DNA from: Sulfitobacter geojensis | Lineage (GTDB): Bacteria > Pseudomonadota > Alphaproteobacteria > Rhodobacterales > Rhodobacteraceae | DNA length: 64,000 nt | Reading direction: 5' to 3' | Assembly: GCF_000622325.1 (NCBI RefSeq) | Contig: NZ_JASE01000005.1 | Coordinates: 1,612,001 to 1,676,000, forward strand | In this document: positions 36,560 to 44,953 of the stretch, in pieces | How positions within the stretch are numbered: position 1 is the first letter of the stretch | Layout: the number at the start of each line of letters is the position of its first letter | Position numbers and translations under genes: made by a program | The notes under the pieces: generated by a model | Database searches by the model: none | The model's input: the letters and a program-made list of their open reading frames with translations, nothing else | What the model was told of the DNA's origin: nothing

Positions 36560-39349
36560 TTATTCAGCTGCGATCGCGTCGCCCTTGGCCAGATCGCGCA
36601 GAACGTAGTGCAACACGCCGCCGTGCTCGATGTATTCGATCTCAATCGCAGTATCGATGCGGCATTTCAGAGTGATCTCTTTCACGGTGCCGTCCGCCAT
36701 TGTGATGGTGCAAGGCACTTCCTGAAGTGGCTTGATGGTGTCGAGACCGGAAATAGAAACAGTCTCTTCGCCTGTCAGGCCAAGGCTCTTGCGCGTATCA
36801 CCATTGGTGAATTCGAACGGAATGACGCCCATGCCAACGAGGTTGGAGCGGTGAATACGCTCAAAGCTCTCGGCGATAACCGCCTTCACACCCAGCAACG
36901 CTGTACCTTTGGCCGCCCAGTCACGGGAAGAACCCGCGCCATACTGCTCACCGCCGAAGATCACCAGCGGTGTGCCCGCTGCCTGATGCGCCATGGCCGC
37001 GTCATAGATAGAGGTCTGTGCGCCATCCGGGCCTTTGGTATAGCCACCCTCGACACCGTCCAGCATCTCGTTCTTGATGCGGATGTTGGCGAATGTGCCA
37101 CGCATCATAACCTCATGGTTACCACGGCGCGAACCGTAGGAGTTGAATTCGCGCGGGGAAACCTGACGGTCGGTCAGGTACTTACCGGCTGGCGTTTCTT
37201 CCTTAAAGGAACCGGCAGGGGAGATGTGGTCGGTGGTGATCATATCGCCCAAAACAGCCAGTACTTTCGCGCCTTCGATGTTGGTGATCACGCCCGGCTC
37301 TGGTGACATGCCCTGGAAGTAAGGCGGGTTCTGGACGTAAGTGGAGGCTGGTGGCCAATCGTAGGTTTTGGCATCCGTGATCTCGACGCCCTGCCACTTT
37401 TCGTCACCCTTAAAGACGTCTGCGTACTTGGTCTGGAACGCTTCGCGCGTAACGGTCTGTTCAACCAGCTCGGCAACTTCTTGCGTTGTTGGCCAGATGT
37501 CGCGCAGGTAAACGTCATTGCCGTCTTTGTCCTGACCCAGCGGGCTGTTGGCCAGATCGTGGTTCAGATCACCGACCAGCGCATAGGCCACAACCAGCGG
37601 AGGCGACGCGAGGTAGTTTGCACGCACATCAGGTGAGATGCGGCCCTCAAAGTTGCGGTTGCCGGACAGGATCGAGGTGCCGATCAGGTCATAATCGTTG
37701 ATCGCCTTGCTGATCGCAGGCTCCAGCGGGCCGGAGTTGCCGATACAAGTCGTACAACCGTAACCGACGAGGTTGAAACCAATCGCATCAAGGTCTTCTT
37801 GCAGGTTGGCGGCCTCAAGATAGGCGCTCACAACCTGCGAGCCCGGTGCCAGCGACGTCTTGACCCAAGGCTTGCGAGTCAGACCCAATGCGCGGGCTTT
37901 GCGGGCCACCAGACCGGCACCGATCATCACATAGGGGTTGGATGTGTTGGTGCAGGATGTGATCGACGCAATCACGATAGAGCCGTCGTGCAGCTGGTAG
38001 TGGCCATCGTCGGTCATCACGTAGCCACGGTTGTGGTGGCCTTCGTCACCGGGGATGTCCTGTGGCTCGGGCTGACCGCCTTCACCTTCCCAACGGATTT
38101 CCTCTTTGACGGTGGCGTCTTTGCCTTCGCGCACGCCTTTGACGTATTCGGCAAATGCGGTGTGCGCGGATGTCAGCGCGATGTAGTCTTGCGGACGCTT
38201 CGGACCGGAGATCGCAGGCACGATAGTGCCCATGTCTAGGGACAACGTATCGGTATAGATCGGTGCGTAATCCGCATCACGCCACATGCCGTTTTCCTTG
38301 GCGTAGGCTTCAACCAGTGCAATCCGGTCTTCGTCCCGGCCCGTGGTGCGCATGTAGCGCAGGGTTTCGCCGTCGATCGGGAAGAAGCCACAGGTCGCGC
38401 CGTATTCCGGTGCCATGTTGGCGATGGTTGCGCGGTCCGCCAGTGGCAGGTGGTCAAGACCCTCACCGTAGAATTCGACGAACTTGCTGACCACGCCTTT
38501 TTCACGCAGCATTTCAACAACTTTCAGCACAAGGTCGGTACCTGTGGTGCCTTCCATCATGCGGCCTGTCAGCTCGAAGCCGACGACTTCGGGGATCAGC
38601 ATTGAAATCGGCTGTCCCAGCATCGCGGCTTCGGCTTCGATACCGCCAACGCCCCAGCCCAGAACGGCCATGCCGTTGACCATGGTGGTGTGGCTGTCGG
38701 TGCCGACCAGCGTATCAGGGTATGCCACGTCTTCGCCGTTCTGGTCTTTGTCGGTCCAGACTGTTTGTGCCAAATACTCAAGGTTTACCTGGTGACAAAT
38801 GCCGGTGCCGGGGGGCACAACGCGGAAGTTGTTAAACGCTTTCTGGCCCCACTTGAGGAAGGTGTAGCGTTCCATGTTGCGTTCATATTCGCGGTCGACG
38901 TTCATCTGGAAGGCACGCGGATTGCCGAATTCATCGATCATAACAGAGTGGTCGATGACCAGATCGACAGGGTTCAGCGGGTTGATCTTTTCCGCGTCGC
39001 CGCCCAACGCCACCAGACCGTCGCGCATCGCGGCGAGGTCAACAACGGCTGGAACACCGGTGAAATCCTGCATCAGAACGCGGGCAGGGCGATACGCAAT
39101 CTCGCGCGGGTTCTGGCCGCCCTTGGCACCCCATTCGGCAAACGCCTTAATGTCATCGACGGTAACGGTTTTGCCGTCCTCAAAGCGCAACATGTTTTCC
39201 AACACGACTTTCAACGCGGCAGGCAGTTTCGAGAAATCGCCAAGCCCGGCTTCCTGAGCGGCGGGAATGGAGTAATAGGCGATTGTCTGGTCACCGGCGG
39301 TGATCGTTTTACGTGTCTTGGCTGTGTCCTGTCCGACTTGAATGGTCAT
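36560..39349 (-). CDS. acnA: aconitate hydratase AcnA
   Basis: This TCA-cycle enzyme isomerises citrate to isocitrate through a [4Fe-4S] cluster in the cytoplasm. The 929-residue protein is of the AcnA/IRP type. Two of the cluster regions are visible: ASITSCTNTSNPYVM (first cysteine) and GYGCTTCIGNSGPLEP (second and third cysteines). The swivel domain carries GGEQYGAGSSRDWAAKG near residue 800. ATG 39349 is chosen, where MTIQVGQDTAKTRK begins; the frame opens 18 codons earlier. The divergent gap upstream contains a 22-base near-palindrome. Confidence 0.97.
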   Translation of the reverse strand: MTIQVGQDTAKTRKTITAGDQTIAYYSIPAAQEAGLGDFSKLPAALKVVLENMLRFEDGKTVTVDDIKAFAEWGAKGGQNPREIAYRPARVLMQDFTGVPAVVDLAAMRDGLVALGGDAEKINPLNPVDLVIDHSVMIDEFGNPRAFQMNVDREYERNMERYTFLKWGQKAFNNFRVVPPGTGICHQVNLEYLAQTVWTDKDQNGEDVAYPDTLVGTDSHTTMVNGMAVLGWGVGGIEAEAAMLGQPISMLIPEVVGFELTGRMMEGTTGTDLVLKVVEMLREKGVVSKFVEFYGEGLDHLPLADRATIANMAPEYGATCGFFPIDGETLRYMRTTGRDEDRIALVEAYAKENGMWRDADYAPIYTDTLSLDMGTIVPAISGPKRPQDYIALTSAHTAFAEYVKGVREGKDATVKEEIRWEGEGGQPEPQDIPGDEGHHNRGYVMTDDGHYQLHDGSIVIASITSCTNTSNPYVMIGAGLVARKARALGLTRKPWVKTSLAPGSQVVSAYLEAANLQEDLDAIGFNLVGYGCTTCIGNSGPLEPAISKAINDYDLIGTSILSGNRNFEGRISPDVRANYLASPPLVVAYALVGDLNHDLANSPLGQDKDGNDVYLRDIWPTTQEVAELVEQTVTREAFQTKYADVFKGDEKWQGVEITDAKTYDWPPASTYVQNPPYFQGMSPEPGVITNIEGAKVLAVLGDMITTDHISPAGSFKEETPAGKYLTDRQVSPREFNSYGSRRGNHEVMMRGTFANIRIKNEMLDGVEGGYTKGPDGAQTSIYDAAMAHQAAGTPLVIFGGEQYGAGSSRDWAAKGTALLGVKAVIAESFERIHRSNLVGMGVIPFEFTNGDTRKSLGLTGEETVSISGLDTIKPLQEVPCTITMADGTVKEITLKCRIDTAIEIEYIEHGGVLHYVLRDLAKGDAIAAE

Positions 39350-39447
39350 GGAACGGTCCCTTTCTGGGCTGCTGGCTATGGGATGTTGGGGCCTAAATGC
39401 CACTCTCTGGCAGGCTAATCAACCACTATTCATGGGGTTTGGGTATA

Positions 39448-39469
39448 TTTGTATACCATGGTGTACAAA
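39448..39469. promoter_or_regulatory. 22-base near-perfect palindrome between acnA and the DUF1223 gene
   Basis: The two arms TTTGTATACCA and TGGTGTACAAA are inverted repeats of eleven bases with one mismatched pair, centred on CATG. The site is about 100 bases upstream of acnA and about 113 bases upstream of the DUF1223 gene, so it could serve either promoter. It looks like a dimeric repressor operator; the regulator is not identifiable from the sequence. Confidence 0.5.
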
Positions 39470-39582
39470 AAATGAATAAATTCACGGCAATCGTGACAGG
39501 CTTTTCAAGAAACCTTGATTGGTTATTTCACCTGTTGGCGTTTAACTATGGTTCTACCGTCCCTTCTTAACACCGGAATCAC

Positions 39583-40281
39583 ATGAAACCGATCGTCCCT
39601 GCCTTTCTTGCCGCGATGTTTGCTTTGGCCGCCCCCGTTCTTGCGCAGGACAATCCTGTGGTGGTTGAGCTTTACACCTCGCAAGGCTGTTCCAGCTGTC
39701 CGCCGGCCGATGCGATTCTGCATGAACTTGCCGGCCGCGATGATGTAATCGCGCTGGCGCTGCATGTGGATTACTGGGACTATATCGGATGGAAAGACCC
39801 GTTTGGCGACCCGGCCCATGCGGCGCGTCAACGGGCCTATGCAGCGGCGGGCAACCGCAGGTCTGTCTATACGCCGGAGATGGTTGTCGGCGGGGTGACG
39901 GATATCGTCGGGGCAAAGCCGATGAAACTGTCCAAAGCAATCGCCGAACATGCCAGCGCGCCGGCGCAGGTGGCCGTGAATCTGGTGCGCTCAGGCGACA
40001 CCCTGAGGATCGATGCCACTGCTTTGGACCGGATTGATGGGCCGTTGACGGTGCATATGCTGCGCTATACCCCGAGCCGGACAACCGAGATCAAGCGGGG
40101 CGAAAACCGGGGCAAGACCTTGGAAAACGCCAATATTGTCGAGGGTTGGACCGTATTGGGCACATGGGATGGTGTTGATCCCTTGTCGATGAGCACATCC
40201 ATTTCAGGCGACAAGCCGGCTGTGATCATCCTGCAAGAGGCAGAGGTCGGTCCGATTGTCGCCGCCGCGCGGCTGCGGTAG
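39583..40281 (+). CDS. DUF1223 domain protein, exported, thioredoxin-like
   Basis: This 232-residue protein has a signal peptide (MKPIVPAFLAAMFALAAPVLA) and the DUF1223 domain. Conserved blocks are VVELYTSQGCSSCPPADAIL (a Cys-x2-Cys redox-like site), VIALALHVDYWDYIGWKDPF and VYTPEMVVGG. The fold is thioredoxin-like and the site suggests a periplasmic redox or metal-linked role, but no function is established. The gene is divergent from acnA and has no partner in its own direction. Confidence 0.88.
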   Translation: MKPIVPAFLAAMFALAAPVLAQDNPVVVELYTSQGCSSCPPADAILHELAGRDDVIALALHVDYWDYIGWKDPFGDPAHAARQRAYAAAGNRRSVYTPEMVVGGVTDIVGAKPMKLSKAIAEHASAPAQVAVNLVRSGDTLRIDATALDRIDGPLTVHMLRYTPSRTTEIKRGENRGKTLENANIVEGWTVLGTWDGVDPLSMSTSISGDKPAVIILQEAEVGPIVAAARLR

Positions 40282-40285
40282 GCGG

Positions 40286-40327
40286 GCTTTCCTTACAAGG
40301 AAAGCGGCTAGGCTTTTGCAAAAGCCT
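40286..40327. terminator. double hairpin between convergent DUF1223 and acyltransferase genes
   Basis: The first hairpin is GCTTTCCTT / AAGGAAAGC (nine-base arms, two-base centre). The second is the perfect eighteen-base palindrome AGGCTTTTGCAAAAGCCT. Four bases separate them. It is the same arrangement as the pair at 27141-27184. Confidence 0.65.
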
Positions 40328-40339
40328 TGGGCCCTCCGA

Positions 40340-41248
40340 TCACACCTCGTCCGCACGCCATCTGCGGTGTACCCAAAACCATTGTTCGGGTGCCTGCCGG
40401 ATCCTGTCGGACAAGCTGTCGTTCAGTGCCTGCGTCATAGTGACAGGATCGGAATGCGGGACAGGGGCCTCTAACACTGTTTCAAAACTTAGACCGTCGG
40501 CTTGCCGTATGCCGTAAAACGGGATCAACAGCGCATCATAGCGCAGCGCCAGTTCGGCGGCTGACAGGGCGGTGCGGGCCGGTTCGCCCATAAAATCAAG
40601 GACCGGTGCAAAAAGCACATGTTGGTCAAACAGCAACACCAGCTGTCCGCCGCCCTTGAGGTGACGCACAAATCCAGCAGTGCCTTTGCGCCCTTGTGGA
40701 AAAACCGGCCCGCCAAAGGCTTCCATCGTTTTGACGTAATGGGCGTTGAAGTAGGGGTTCTTCATGTCGCGGTAAAGACCGCCGATATCATAGCCACGCG
40801 CCACGAGGGCGGCCCGGGTCGCTTCATAATTGCCAAAATGACCACTCACGAGGATCACAGGACGCTCCGCCTTGACCGCCGCCTCAAGGGCTGCGGCCCC
40901 GGGGCCTTGCGGGGTGTTTTGGGCCATGCGGGTGGGAAAATCTTTGGCCGAGTAATTCTCGATAAAGGAACGGCCAACATTATTCAGACAGCGGCTGGCG
41001 ATTTCACTGCGGCGCGCCTCGGGCAGGTCCGGCCATATCAGCGAAAGGTTGTCCAATGCGCGTTTACGATATCCGGCAAGGGGACCGATCACCCGCTCCA
41101 CCAACCAACCGACAAACCGGACACGGGTGGCATAGGGCAGGGCAAGAGCCAGACGGATGACCCCCACGATCAGCGCATTGCTTAGGTAATCGCCAACCCT
41201 TTGGGCTGGTTGCGCATGTGGATCAGTTGGGCTGGTTTGGTCTGACAT
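40340..41248 (-). CDS. LpxL/HtrB-type lysophospholipid or lipid A acyltransferase
   Basis: This is a 302-residue inner-membrane-associated acyltransferase of the LpxL/HtrB family, which transfers acyl chains to lipid A precursors or related lysolipids. The active-site motif His-x4-Glu is present in VSGHFGNYEATRAAL, with IGGLYRDMKNPYFN next and the LLFDQHVLFAPVLDFMGEPA segment that follows in the family. A membrane helix near residues 25-45 anchors the N terminus. It is a single gene; fliG lies 99 bases upstream on the same strand. It could acylate ornithine or other lipids instead of lipid A. Confidence 0.82.
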   Translation of the reverse strand: MSDQTSPTDPHAQPAQRVGDYLSNALIVGVIRLALALPYATRVRFVGWLVERVIGPLAGYRKRALDNLSLIWPDLPEARRSEIASRCLNNVGRSFIENYSAKDFPTRMAQNTPQGPGAAALEAAVKAERPVILVSGHFGNYEATRAALVARGYDIGGLYRDMKNPYFNAHYVKTMEAFGGPVFPQGRKGTAGFVRHLKGGGQLVLLFDQHVLFAPVLDFMGEPARTALSAAELALRYDALLIPFYGIRQADGLSFETVLEAPVPHSDPVTMTQALNDSLSDRIRQAPEQWFWVHRRWRADEV

Positions 41249-41347
41249 ATGGCTTTGACATTTGGGGCAGGTCCGCCAGACATAGCCCGCAGACCCCTGC
41301 GCAACAAGTCGGCTTTGTGCCTATGCGCGGCGCGGTCCTGCCGTGTC

Positions 41348-42418
41348 TTAGTCTTCTTCGTCCTCCTCCACAGTCAACAGCAAATCGCCAGCCGCTTCCA
41401 TTTGGCGAATGACGTCCACCACATCGGACATCGCGGCCTCTGCATCTGCGGGTTTGACCTTGCCTGCGCTTTCCATGTCTTCACGCAGCTGATCGGCCAT
41501 GCGCCCGGACATGTTTTCAAGCACAAAGTCGCGAGATGCGGCAAATCCGGCAGCTTCGGCACCTGCAAGGGCGATCACCAGCTTGGCCTGATCGACCTCG
41601 CGCAGGACGCGGGGGATGTCGCGTGTGGCGATGCGGCTTGGAATATTGCCGAAGGTAAAGATTGCCTTGCGCACGGCATTGGCAAAGCCCTGATCTGTTT
41701 CATCAAGTCCGGTCAGCACGTCATCGCGGGTCAGCGTGGTGGAGGAGTTCAGAATTGCGCTCACCCGTTCCACGGGATCCTCGTCAAAGGCGCGGGCCGG
41801 TTGGGCATCAAGCTGCATGGCAAGCGATAATCCGATCCGGTCAACCGCGTCGGGCGTGACGGCATTGGTCAAAGACACAGCATAGGTAATTTTGCGCGCC
41901 TGAGGCCCCGGTATCCGGCCCAGTAATTCGGCCGCCATTGATACGGGAAGCTTTGACAGCATCACGGCGGCAACTTCGATGCTTTCATTCTGCAGGACCG
42001 GCAGTAAGCGATCCGGTCCCAATTCGCGCAACCGGCCCCACGGATCACCGAACTGGCGCACGCCGGCTTCCTTGCGCAGGCGCGCCGCGGTATGGGCGCT
42101 GATTTTGCCATCAAGCGCGTCGAGCGCCCCCGCCATCCCGGCGGGAAAGGACAAGCCGATTTTATCGAGCTCGGCGGCAAATTCGTCGACCACGGCGGTC
42201 AAGGTATCGCGATCCACCGTGCGCATCGCGCCCATTTGCTGCGTCAGAGCCACCTGCGCCTCGTCCGGCAATTCCTCGAGCGGGATTTCCGCACCCTCGT
42301 TGAGTAACAGGCGCACCACAATCGCGGCCTTTGCGCGACGGCTGAGAGATGCAGACGCGCCGCCCCCCGGAAAGCCGGGCAGCGGCGCAAAGTTGTTCAT
42401 CGCTACGATGTCGTTCAT
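41348..42418 (-). CDS. fliG: flagellar motor switch protein FliG (isolated gene)
   Basis: FliG is the rotor protein that interacts with the stator to drive and switch the flagellar motor. The 356-residue protein has the three FliG domains. The N-terminal part includes RRAKAAIVVRLLLNEG, the middle domain has LQNESIEVAAVMLSKLPVSM (an EHPQ-like region altered to QNES), and the C-terminal domain has IPRVLREVDQAKLVIALAG with FVLENMSGRMADQLREDME, where torque residues lie. The tail is strongly acidic (TVEEDEED). No other flagellar gene is in the window, so either the locus is dispersed or this is a divergent second copy. Confidence 0.85.
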   Translation of the reverse strand: MNDIVAMNNFAPLPGFPGGGASASLSRRAKAAIVVRLLLNEGAEIPLEELPDEAQVALTQQMGAMRTVDRDTLTAVVDEFAAELDKIGLSFPAGMAGALDALDGKISAHTAARLRKEAGVRQFGDPWGRLRELGPDRLLPVLQNESIEVAAVMLSKLPVSMAAELLGRIPGPQARKITYAVSLTNAVTPDAVDRIGLSLAMQLDAQPARAFDEDPVERVSAILNSSTTLTRDDVLTGLDETDQGFANAVRKAIFTFGNIPSRIATRDIPRVLREVDQAKLVIALAGAEAAGFAASRDFVLENMSGRMADQLREDMESAGKVKPADAEAAMSDVVDVIRQMEAAGDLLLTVEEDEED

Positions 42419-42495
42419 CTGTCACAAACCCCATGAATTAAGGGGGTTATGGCGGCGAAAGATGAAGAAACCTTGAAGTCGACCCTGACGGAAAC

Positions 42496-43023
42496 TTAGT
42501 AATCGAAGGTCTTTCCCGTTGAGATTGCTGTGCGCAAGGATGCTTCGGCCCAGGTGCCGGTGCCGCCGTGAACACGGATTTCGCGCAGCTGGGTCAGGGC
42601 ATCGGCGGTGCGCCCCTGTTCGACCAAAGCCTGCCCCATGTACGAGCGTGCCAGCACATTGGCAGGGTTCACCCGTAAGGCCTGTGCGTAATAGGTCATC
42701 GCTGCATCCATATTGCCCATCTTGCGGTTGGTGAAACCCTGATAGGTCAAGGTGCGGTCATCCTGTGCGGGCATCTGTGCCAGAACGACCTGCGCATCGG
42801 CATACCGGCCGGCATAGGCCAATTCGCGCAAATTTTCATAAAGGCTGTCAACGTCCAGATTGCTTTCCTCGGCGGCAACGCAAGATTTTGTCTTCTTGTC
42901 GTAAATCTGACCGGTTTCGCATTTCGGCTTGCTTGGTGCGGTTTCTTCACCGCCGCCCGCTGCCCAAGCTCCGGTTGCAGCGAAAGGCAGTGAGAAAGCG
43001 GTCGCAAGAATAAAGTGTTTCAT
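42496..43023 (-). CDS. exported tetratricopeptide protein with cysteine motif
   Basis: This 175-residue protein has a signal peptide (MKHFILATAFSLPFAATGAWA) followed by a short segment CETGQIYDKKTKSC and then two or three tetratricopeptide repeats (LAYAGRYADAQVVLAQM, KMGNMDAAMTYYAQALRVNP). It is probably a periplasmic scaffold protein. The two cysteines in C-x2-G-x2-YD-x2-T-x-SC could form a disulfide loop. The small secreted protein immediately upstream has the same pattern. I do not recognise the family by name. Confidence 0.8.
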   Translation of the reverse strand: MKHFILATAFSLPFAATGAWAAGGGEETAPSKPKCETGQIYDKKTKSCVAAEESNLDVDSLYENLRELAYAGRYADAQVVLAQMPAQDDRTLTYQGFTNRKMGNMDAAMTYYAQALRVNPANVLARSYMGQALVEQGRTADALTQLREIRVHGGTGTWAEASLRTAISTGKTFDY

Positions 43024-43214
43024 AAGGCGCTCCTGAAAATGTGTTTCTAGGAATGTAGCCTATCGGTTAAACTTGCCAAGGGTTTCCTGCGACATACACG
43101 CTTGTGTGACCCGCGCGGTGAACGGGCATCAACAAAGGACAGCTAGAGCGCGCGGCCCAAGAGGGGCCGCACCGGCGTCACGGCATCGTTCTGTTCCTGA
43201 CGGAACCGGGGAGT

Positions 43215-43376
43215 TTACGTGCTAACCGGCAAACAGCTTTGCGTGCCGCTGTCATAGGATGTGCCCGCAGCACAGGACATGGCCTGTTTTTCTTTGGCGT
43301 GATTGCAGCCTTCGGCAAATGCCAGTGCGGGGGCGGCGGTCAAGGCGAGGCTGAGCACAAGTGTTTTGATCTTCAT
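43215..43376 (-). CDS. small secreted cysteine-rich protein, 53 aa
   Basis: This very small protein starts at ATG 43376, with a signal peptide MKIKTLVLSLALTAAPALAFA and a mature part of about 31 residues with three cysteines: EGCNHAKEKQAMSCAAGTSY then a C-terminal stretch ending SCLPVST. The segment CAAGTSYDSGTQSC repeats the C-x2-G-x2-YD-x2-T-x-SC pattern of the next gene downstream. An AAAGGAGAC site lies just upstream of the start. It has no recognised function. It could be a processed peptide or a small periplasmic partner of the neighbouring protein. Confidence 0.7.
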   Translation of the reverse strand: MKIKTLVLSLALTAAPALAFAEGCNHAKEKQAMSCAAGTSYDSGTQSCLPVST

Positions 43377-43489
43377 CGTCCGTCTCCTTTGTTTTGATTG
43401 CGCAAACCTACACGGTTTGCGCAATTTTTTCAAAGGTTCAGCAGCGCGATCCATCAATTACTGCGAAAACCTGCCGGTGTGGCGCGGTC

Positions 43490-44803
43490 TCAGTCGCCGA
43501 AAACGCGTTTGAAAATCGTATCGACGTGTTTGGTGTGATAGCCCAGATCGAATTTCTCTTCGATCTCTTCGGCGCTCAGGGATTTCAGCACGTATTCGTC
43601 GGCCAGAAGTTCGGTTTTGAAATCCTTGCCTTCTTCCCAGACTTTCATCGCGTTGCGCTGGACCAGTTTGTAGGAATCCTCGCGCGAAACACCGGCTTGG
43701 GTCAGGGCGAGCAAGACGCGCTGTGACATGACGAGGCCGCGGAATTTATTCATGTTCGCCAGCATGTTGTCGGGATAGATCACCAGCTTGTCGATCACGC
43801 CGGTCAGGCGCGACAGGGCGAAATCCAGCGTCACTGTGGTGTCCGGGCCGATGTTGCGTTCGACCGAGCTGTGCGAAATGTCCCGCTCGTGCCACAGGGC
43901 GACGTTTTCCATAGCGGGTACCACGGCCATGCGGCACAGGCGCGCCAGACCGGTCAGGTTTTCGGTCAGCACGGGGTTGCGTTTGTGCGGCATCGCACTT
44001 GAACCTTTTTGCCCGGCGGAGAAGAATTCTTCGGCCTCCAAGACTTCGGTGCGCTGCATGTGGCGAATTTCAGTCGCGATGTTTTCGATGGAGGAGCCCA
44101 CGACGCCGAGACAGGCGAAAAACGCCGCGTGGCGGTCGCGCGGGATGACCTGTGTTGAAATCGGTTCGGGCTTGAGGCCGAGCTTTTCGCAAACATGCTC
44201 TTCGATGGCGGGGTCGATGTTGGCGAATGTTCCGACCGCACCGGAAATTGCGCCTGTGGCAATCTCATCGCGGGCGGTGCGCAGACGTGCAAGGTTGCGG
44301 TCCATTTCGGCGTAAAAGCGGGCAAAGGTCAGGCCCATTGTTGTGGGTTCGGCGTGGATGCCATGCGAACGACCGATGCGGATTGTTTCCTTGTGTTCGA
44401 TCGCGCGGCGTTTCAGAGCGGCAAGCAGCGCCTCGACGTCTGCAATCAGAATGTCGGCGGCGCGGGTCAGTTGAACATTGAAACATGTATCAAGTACGTC
44501 AGAGCTTGTCATGCCCTGGTGCACAAACCGCGCCTCGTCACTGCCGATGTGTTCGGCCAGATGGGTCAGAAAGGCGATGACGTCATGTTTGGTTACGGCC
44601 TCGATTTCATCAATCCGTGCCACATCGAATTCGACGTCTTTGGCTTTCCACACGGCGTCGGCGTTTTCGCGCGGGATCACACCAAGATCGGCCATGGCAT
44701 CGCAGGCGTGGGCTTCGATCTCGTACCAGATGCGGAATTTCGTAGCGGCGGACCAGATGTCGACCATTTCAGGACGGGAATAGCGCAGGATCATGTGGGG
44801 CAC
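43490..44803 (-). CDS. purB: adenylosuccinate lyase
   Basis: This enzyme acts twice in purine synthesis, splitting SAICAR and adenylosuccinate to release fumarate. The 437-residue protein has the superfamily signature SSAMPHKRNPVLTENLTG with the catalytic Ser loop, and HGIHAEPTTMGLTFARFYAE carrying a conserved His. The start is MPHMILRYSRPEMVDIW. The upstream gap (44804-44953) holds the second copy of the 35-base repeat. Confidence 0.96.
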   Translation of the reverse strand: MPHMILRYSRPEMVDIWSAATKFRIWYEIEAHACDAMADLGVIPRENADAVWKAKDVEFDVARIDEIEAVTKHDVIAFLTHLAEHIGSDEARFVHQGMTSSDVLDTCFNVQLTRAADILIADVEALLAALKRRAIEHKETIRIGRSHGIHAEPTTMGLTFARFYAEMDRNLARLRTARDEIATGAISGAVGTFANIDPAIEEHVCEKLGLKPEPISTQVIPRDRHAAFFACLGVVGSSIENIATEIRHMQRTEVLEAEEFFSAGQKGSSAMPHKRNPVLTENLTGLARLCRMAVVPAMENVALWHERDISHSSVERNIGPDTTVTLDFALSRLTGVIDKLVIYPDNMLANMNKFRGLVMSQRVLLALTQAGVSREDSYKLVQRNAMKVWEEGKDFKTELLADEYVLKSLSAEEIEEKFDLGYHTKHVDTIFKRVFGD

Positions 44804-44906
44804 ACCTTTTTGTGACGGTTTTCAGGGTCACGGGCGGCATAGACTGACGGGGGCGTGAGGACAAGGTGGCAGCGGCGGGTTGTTGTGGGAATCGCAGGCG
44901 GGGGGC

Positions 44907-44947
44907 GCGTGTGGAGAGTGCGGACAGTATATAAGGCCAAAAAGAGG
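44907..44947 (-). repeat. interspersed repeat, copy 2 (upstream of purB)
   Basis: Read on the reverse strand, 44947 to 44913 is identical for 35 bases to 7693-7727. After a two-base gap the last six bases (ACACGC) also match. It begins six bases after the stop of the hydrolase-OsmC gene and lies 103 bases upstream of the purB start, so both copies sit just after a stop and before the next gene of the same direction. Confidence 0.85.
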
Positions 44948-44953
44948 AGAGGG

